Below, in pieces: positions 59,101 through 64,000 of a stretch of 64,000 nt of DNA (position 1 is its first letter; the number at the start of each line of letters is the position of its first letter). This stretch comes from Ignelater luminosus (Eukaryota; Arthropoda; Insecta; Coleoptera; Elateridae): contig VTPC01001015.1 of assembly GCA_011009095.1 (NCBI GenBank), positions 57,295-121,294 on the forward strand, given 5' to 3'. Position numbers and translations under genes: made by a program. The notes under the pieces were generated by a model. It searched no databases. It saw only the letters and a program-made list of their open reading frames with translations, and was not told where the DNA came from.

Positions 59101-61609
59101 ATACTCTTCCATTTCGAAGTATTAGTTGAATAAACGAAATTGTGTACTACATTTCATCGAAACGTATTTGCGAAATAAATATTTAGAATTGTCGATTCCA
59201 GCATTAATGATAATTAAACAAGACCTTTGATACTGACATCAGGACTCTTATCGTATAACAATGAGGTAACTATGTACGTAATTTGTGAAAGGCGTATTGA
59301 TGCAGGATGCTGATTTTTTTTCTCAATTCTGCAGTATAACTGTAGATGAAGTAAGCGAAAAATATCCTTGAACGTGAAACGTACTATGAAGTTAAATTCA
59401 AGGAATTATAAATAACTTTTTTTTGCCGCAGATACTTAAATAATAAATATTTATAAAGTTCAAATGTTAAATTAGTTGTTAGTGTAACAAGGAATTCTAC
59501 ATTTAAAATTGTCCAGTAGAAAAAATAAAAAAAGTCAATAATTTAGTACTAATGTAGTATAGAAGGCAAGTTTTCCCATTCTAAACATTTTACATTTAAA
59601 ATTGCCACTTAAAAGATTTATTTTTGAATAGCTTTTATGAATACTAAAACACTTGCTGCTGCTAATTAAATAATCCTTTTATGTATAATTACTTACGATT
59701 TCTCTAACAACGAAACAACTTTCTGATATTTACTGTAAATATAAGTTGTTGTTGATTATGTGGTTTAGCTTTTTACAACAACATGGTTGTGTGCATGAAT
59801 GTACAAAATTATTTGATGGGTGTCTTCAGTTTATGTGTTTTAATTCAGACTTCAGATTTTTCTCATTTCCAGATATCTCCAAATTTGTTCTATCTGATTC
59901 TTATACGGAGCACAAAGTGACTACTCCATGTTTTCTCTGATCATAAAAAAATCAATATTAACAATATTAGTCTGCAAACGTTTATAAATCGACAATTTGG
60001 TACAAATAAGAATTGCCTGGAAATCTTCCTACAAAACTATTAGATCTCTATTGAAAAACTGTTAAACTACACACGACTTACGAGGAAAATCCAAAAAGAA
60101 GACTAGATCTTTGCTTGTTGCTTTCTTTGGAAAGATCCACTTATTTTGGAAAAAAGCTAGAGACTTATTTTCTCCCTTTAGCTAATAGAAAAAACTTTCT
60201 ATCCTAGAACTTTATGATAATTTAGAAGGTCGTTTAGCTATTGTTGTAAGATTAGATGGGCAACTCATAGCTTTGCTCCTTTTAAAGTGGCAGTATGTAA
60301 TTTCTCCTGTTTCTTCTTTTACAAAAGAATTTAGCTTTTCGTGTCAATTTCTTATCTAGAATTTATGGAGCGTCAATTTAACTAACATTGCTACAGTAAT
60401 TGCTTAATAGATCGCTTTGTTAGCAATCATCTTCCTAGGGTAGAATCTTATTCTTATCAATATGGAATTTACTAATAACATAGTAAGTTATCTACTCAGT
60501 AAGTTTACTTAGCTCTACACCTATATCATGGGTCGCTCTATCTGAATGAAAGCCTTTTCTCACAGTGAACGTGATGTACGTCTTTAGGCGTTATTCATGA
60601 TTTAAGACATTAAGACTTCTGACTGTATAAAAGGACATTTAGAGCAACGTGGGGATTTGCATAAATGCATATAGGGTGGTGCACGTATTAATTTTGCACC
60701 AGTTGTGTTAATCTCGTCAACCACGTTGACGTTGACACAGTTGCGTAATGGTTTAGATTTGGCTAGGAACTAAATAGTTGAAACATGAAATCTTATCGCG
60801 AATTTCATCTAGTTGATGAAGTCAGAAATCTATGCAGGACTTGCTGATTTTGTATGAATGAATGAAAACTGCAAAATCATACCACTTCGTGTTTTCGTTA
60901 GCAGATTCACAGTCTTGGTTGCTCTAATTAGTTAGAAAATGCAACACTGTCCCAAGTTTTAAAGAGAATAACAGCAGTGGGGTTGGCGTCCACATCATTC
61001 TTTGCAAGTTGAAAAATGTATTCCCTGAGAAAATACTTGATTCGCATTACTTGGATGAAGCTTGTGGAAGCCTGTTCATAACTTCCTTTACATTCACAGT
61101 GGAGCGTTGGGGGGTGAAGCAAACTAGAAACTGGAAGCCTTTTTGACAATGGGAAGGGTTTGCAGCTACCTTGATGTTTCTTTTCAGACTAACTAGGCTA
61201 GACAGTGTGTACTTTCTCCATTCTGCATTATATCACACAGATACCGCGTTGCGTTTACTGTTTCACTTTATTATAAATTATTTTCTTCCATGGCTGAAAA
61301 GGGATATAGCCAATATCTCAACTGCTGTATAACCATAATCTGACTTTGATTTTGATTATTTCCAAATTTTTTTCACTCAAATTTCAACCTCGAGATGCAC
61401 CCTATTTTTACAAAAGAAAGAGGAAATGACGATCGAGAATTGGCAAGATAACCATATTTTACGATATAACTAAAGAAGGAAGTGTCTTTAGTTCCAAACA
61501 TGTTTACAAACCTACGGTGGCCATTACATGGGAGGCAAAGGGAAACCCCGCGTCATAATTCCCAAGAAAAAAGCAGCAGTTGTTAACGTCTTCTATAGTA
61601 GAATTATCC
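56196..61609. other. Long stretch without recognisable genes
   Basis: No supported element. A 73-codon minus-strand frame at 60928-61149 and a 64-codon plus-strand frame at 59746-59940 carry no motif I recognise. Confidence 0.5.
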
Positions 61610-63145
61610 GTGAGTAAAACCGTTCCCCATTTGGGGGAGGAAGACAAGAGAATACTTCCAAAATCGCCTGACCACAGTCAATAATTACTGGCAAGAAGTA
61701 GAAAAAAGAAACAAGCAAATCACGGAACTGAACATTCCAAATCACGCCTACGTCTCCTCCAACTACTATGAAGAATTAAGAAGAGTGTATGAAATCACTA
61801 AGAAATATATAATCGAGCACGCAATGAACATTGGAGAGAAAGAAGATCAAGCAGCACTGAAACCAATGGTGCAAACTAGTAATGAGGGAAAACAAACCCT
61901 CAAGCAGATCGACCCACTGCCAGAAAGAAACAGAAGAAGTACAATACCTGCATTTAAAAAGGCAGTAATTAAGAATCAAGCAACTGTGTCAAACTATGGT
62001 ACGCACAATAAGAGAATTGGCATAAGGAAAGTCGCCAACACATTACAGCATCATACAGAAGAAATTGAACTACCAATGGGACGCCATTTATCAACTAAAC
62101 GAAGAAATCTGTATTTACAAGCAAGACTTCACAGCAGAGTACTTCACGCGAAACAAGTATGAAACCATCGAAAATAAAATAAAATCAGCAACGAGCTGGA
62201 AAAAAAATTAGAAGAAGCCACTCATCTCATAGAGAAACCATACAACATTCCGCTCACACCAGTACAGCTTCCAACATTCACGGATAGCTACAAACAATGC
62301 ACAATCTTCTACAACCTGTTCAAGGAGATAATTCACTCCGAAGCGACCTTAACGAAGATCAAGAAAATGCATTACTTAAAAACCCACGTACAGGAAGAAC
62401 CGAGCCGTGTAATCCAGCATCTAGCCATCTCGGGAGACAATCTCGACACCGCCTGGAAGTTATTGACAACCAGGTACAATAACAAGAGGTTGATTGTCGC
62501 TAAACTGCTAGACAACAAGAATTAGCGGAAACAATTAAACGATTTCACGACACCATAACAGAGCGTCTGGAAGCAATTAAGAATCTATTCATCGACATCG
62601 CATCTTGGGAAATGAGACTCAGAAACCAACCGGCTGTATGAGCAGTCGCTAGAAACTTCCCACGGAGTCCAAAAGTACGAGGATTTAATCAAATTTTTCC
62701 AAAAACGATTCCAAGCCCTATAAGCAATGAGAGAATAAAAAACAAGATTGCACAATCAGCAGCAACTGCAGAAATCAATAAACCACGCTGCAAGTGCTGC
62801 AATGGTCCAAGCCACAAACTCTATCATTGTGAAAACTTCCTCGATCTACATCCAAACCAGAGGTGCCACATAGCCCAGGACAATAACGTTTGCATTAAAT
62901 GTTTAGCGCACGACAGCAATCAGAAATGCCGCGGCTGGAGAAAATGCTATAAGTGTAACCAGGCACACCACCACCTGCTCCGTAAAGGTCAACCAAAGCA
63001 GCAAGCAAGTCGACCAAGAGAAAGCTCATCACAACACGTGAGCAACAATGTCGCATGGCAAGAAGTCAACGTATTATTGGCAACTGCACTAATGCAAACA
63101 AAAAACATAGATGGCACTAGAGGAGACAAAACAGGATTAAGTTAA
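61610..63145 (+). pseudogene. BEL/Pao retrotransposon gag relic
   Basis: Describes as a decayed Gag of a BEL/Pao LTR retrotransposon. An N-terminal segment (61641-61860) reads KTREYFQNRLTTVNNYWQEV and on to an acidic stretch. The DUF1759 region at 62250-62525 contains LPTFTDSYKQCTIFYNLFKE, KMHYLKTHV and DTAWKLLTTRYNNKRLIVAK, ending at TAG 62523-62525. Frames then shift. A zinc-knuckle segment at 62777-63145 has the spaced Cys/His pattern CKCC...H...C, CIKCLAHD and CYKCNQAHHHLL, ending at TAA. No LTR, protease or polymerase segment was found; coding sequence of a different element follows only six bases later. Confidence 0.85.
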
Positions 63146-63150
63146 GTAGA

Positions 63151-64000
63151 ATCACGTTATGGAACGTAAGAATATTGCTGAAATGTAGCAAATCAGAAAA
63201 TATTAAAAAAGAAATAAACTAAAACAGACTAGACACTATCAGTCTCTGCGAAATGAGATGGCCCAATAAAGAACACATATAGAACGAAAATTATAGACTG
63301 TTTAATACAGCAGCAGTAAATGGAAATTATGGAGTTAGCATTTTAATGGGAAAGAAAAATAGGACAGAGGGTAAAAGATATATTTTGTATAAAGAAAGAA
63401 TTACTATAATGACGAGAATAAACCCCATCCGAAAGTATTAGTATGTGTTCATATGTCTACCACAGACCATAAAGGTGAAGAAGTAGAAAGAACATACGGC
63501 CAAATACAGGATATCATAAAATATGTTAAACAGTGGAAAATTTGATCATATTAGGCGATCGGAATGAAATTGTAGGAGAAAAACCAGAAGGACATATAGT
63601 AGGAAAATTCGATTTGGGAAACAAAAATCACCGTGGAGAGCGTTTAATAGATTTTATTAGAAGTTTGACCTTTACATAACCAACACACTATTTCAGCACC
63701 ATCCTCGAAGAAGGTATACCTGGAGAATTAAACAAGGATTCAAAAAATCAAATGAAGCATTGCAAAAGCTACCCAGGGGCAGACATTAACAACGACCATA
63801 TACTAGTAATAATGACCTGCAACTTAAAGTTCAAAAAATTAAGCAGACAGAACAATACAAAAAATTAAGATGTAGAAAAACTGAAAGTTTTAACAACAGT
63901 AACAGGAATGGAATTAAGAATAACAAATATCCTAACGAATACAAATTTTGAAGGTGAGGAAAATATCAGTAAGGCCTGGCAGTCTATGAATGACGCTATC
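63151..64000 (+). pseudogene. RTE-clade LINE endonuclease domain, runs off the window
   Basis: AP-type endonuclease of an RTE-like non-LTR retrotransposon, of the kind often annotated in arthropods as 'craniofacial development protein 2-like'. Visible: TLWNVRILLKCSKSENIKKE, SLCEMRWPN (metal-binding Glu), NGNYGVSILMGKKNRTEGKR, EEVERTYGQIQDIIKYVK in a second frame, ILGDRNEIVGE (usually GDFNAxVG, so the Phe is altered), LYITNTLFQHHPRRRYTW, and YPGADINNDHILV (usually SDH; Asp-His kept). Several stops and shifts. The last part, KAWQSMNDAI, reaches the window end, so the reverse transcriptase may lie beyond it. Confidence 0.85.

Noticed and set aside
60928..61149. 73-codon minus-strand frame, considered as a transposase C-terminus
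   Set aside because: The resemblance was too weak and no other motif was found nearby.
1..64000. CRISPR arrays, operons, bacterial genes, rRNA
   Set aside because: No regularly spaced direct repeats with unique spacers, no long uninterrupted genes and no rRNA-like conserved sequence were seen; the content is eukaryotic mobile DNA.

Overview
The window looks like AT-rich intergenic or intronic DNA from an arthropod, most likely an insect. I base this on TTAGG-type telomeric repeats around an R1-clade (TRAS/SART-like) LINE, on mariner, hAT, BEL/Pao and RTE relics of arthropod type, and on the absence of any bacterial-style gene packing, operons or ribosome binding sites. I found no host gene that I could defend. 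Every recognisable coding segment is a transposable-element gene and every one is broken by stops, frameshifts or deletions.

Layout. 1-2.9 kb: featureless AT-rich DNA with one tRNA-derived SINE and two microsatellites. 2.9-5.6 kb: a decayed Tc1/mariner-superfamily pseudogene (DUF4817 type), a 153-bp inverted-repeat element, and a nearly complete 1,276-bp mariner with 28-bp perfect terminal repeats, a TA target duplication and three nonsense codons. 5.6-18.5 kb: mostly nothing recognisable, apart from a 600-bp foldback element at 14.3-14.9 kb. 18.5-21.9 kb: a decayed gene of the arthropod 'GCDTTS' family, a duplicated segment, a palindromic MITE-like element, and a hAT (zf-TTF/DUF4371) transposase relic. 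25.3-29 kb: a degenerate minisatellite, then a 5'-truncated SART-like LINE sitting inside a short interstitial TTAGG tract that is itself flanked by inverted copies of an unidentified sequence. 33-35.2 kb: two GC-richer blocks. 40.7-44.1 kb: a minus-strand hAT relic split by a second, plus-strand hAT with a perfect 8-bp target duplication. 45.6-47.4 kb: a three-level nest (a solo LTR in a mariner, beside a Jockey-like LINE RT fragment). 51.8-53.3 kb: a broken copy of a multicopy arthropod protein family on the minus strand. 54.7-56.2 kb: two tandem repeats. 61.6-64 kb: a BEL/Pao gag relic joined to an RTE-clade LINE endonuclease that runs off the window.

The genes do not work together as a system. 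The interest lies in the layered insertions, which give a relative history, and in the telomere-repeat LINE island. Assignments rest on protein and terminal-repeat patterns read by eye; no searches were run.
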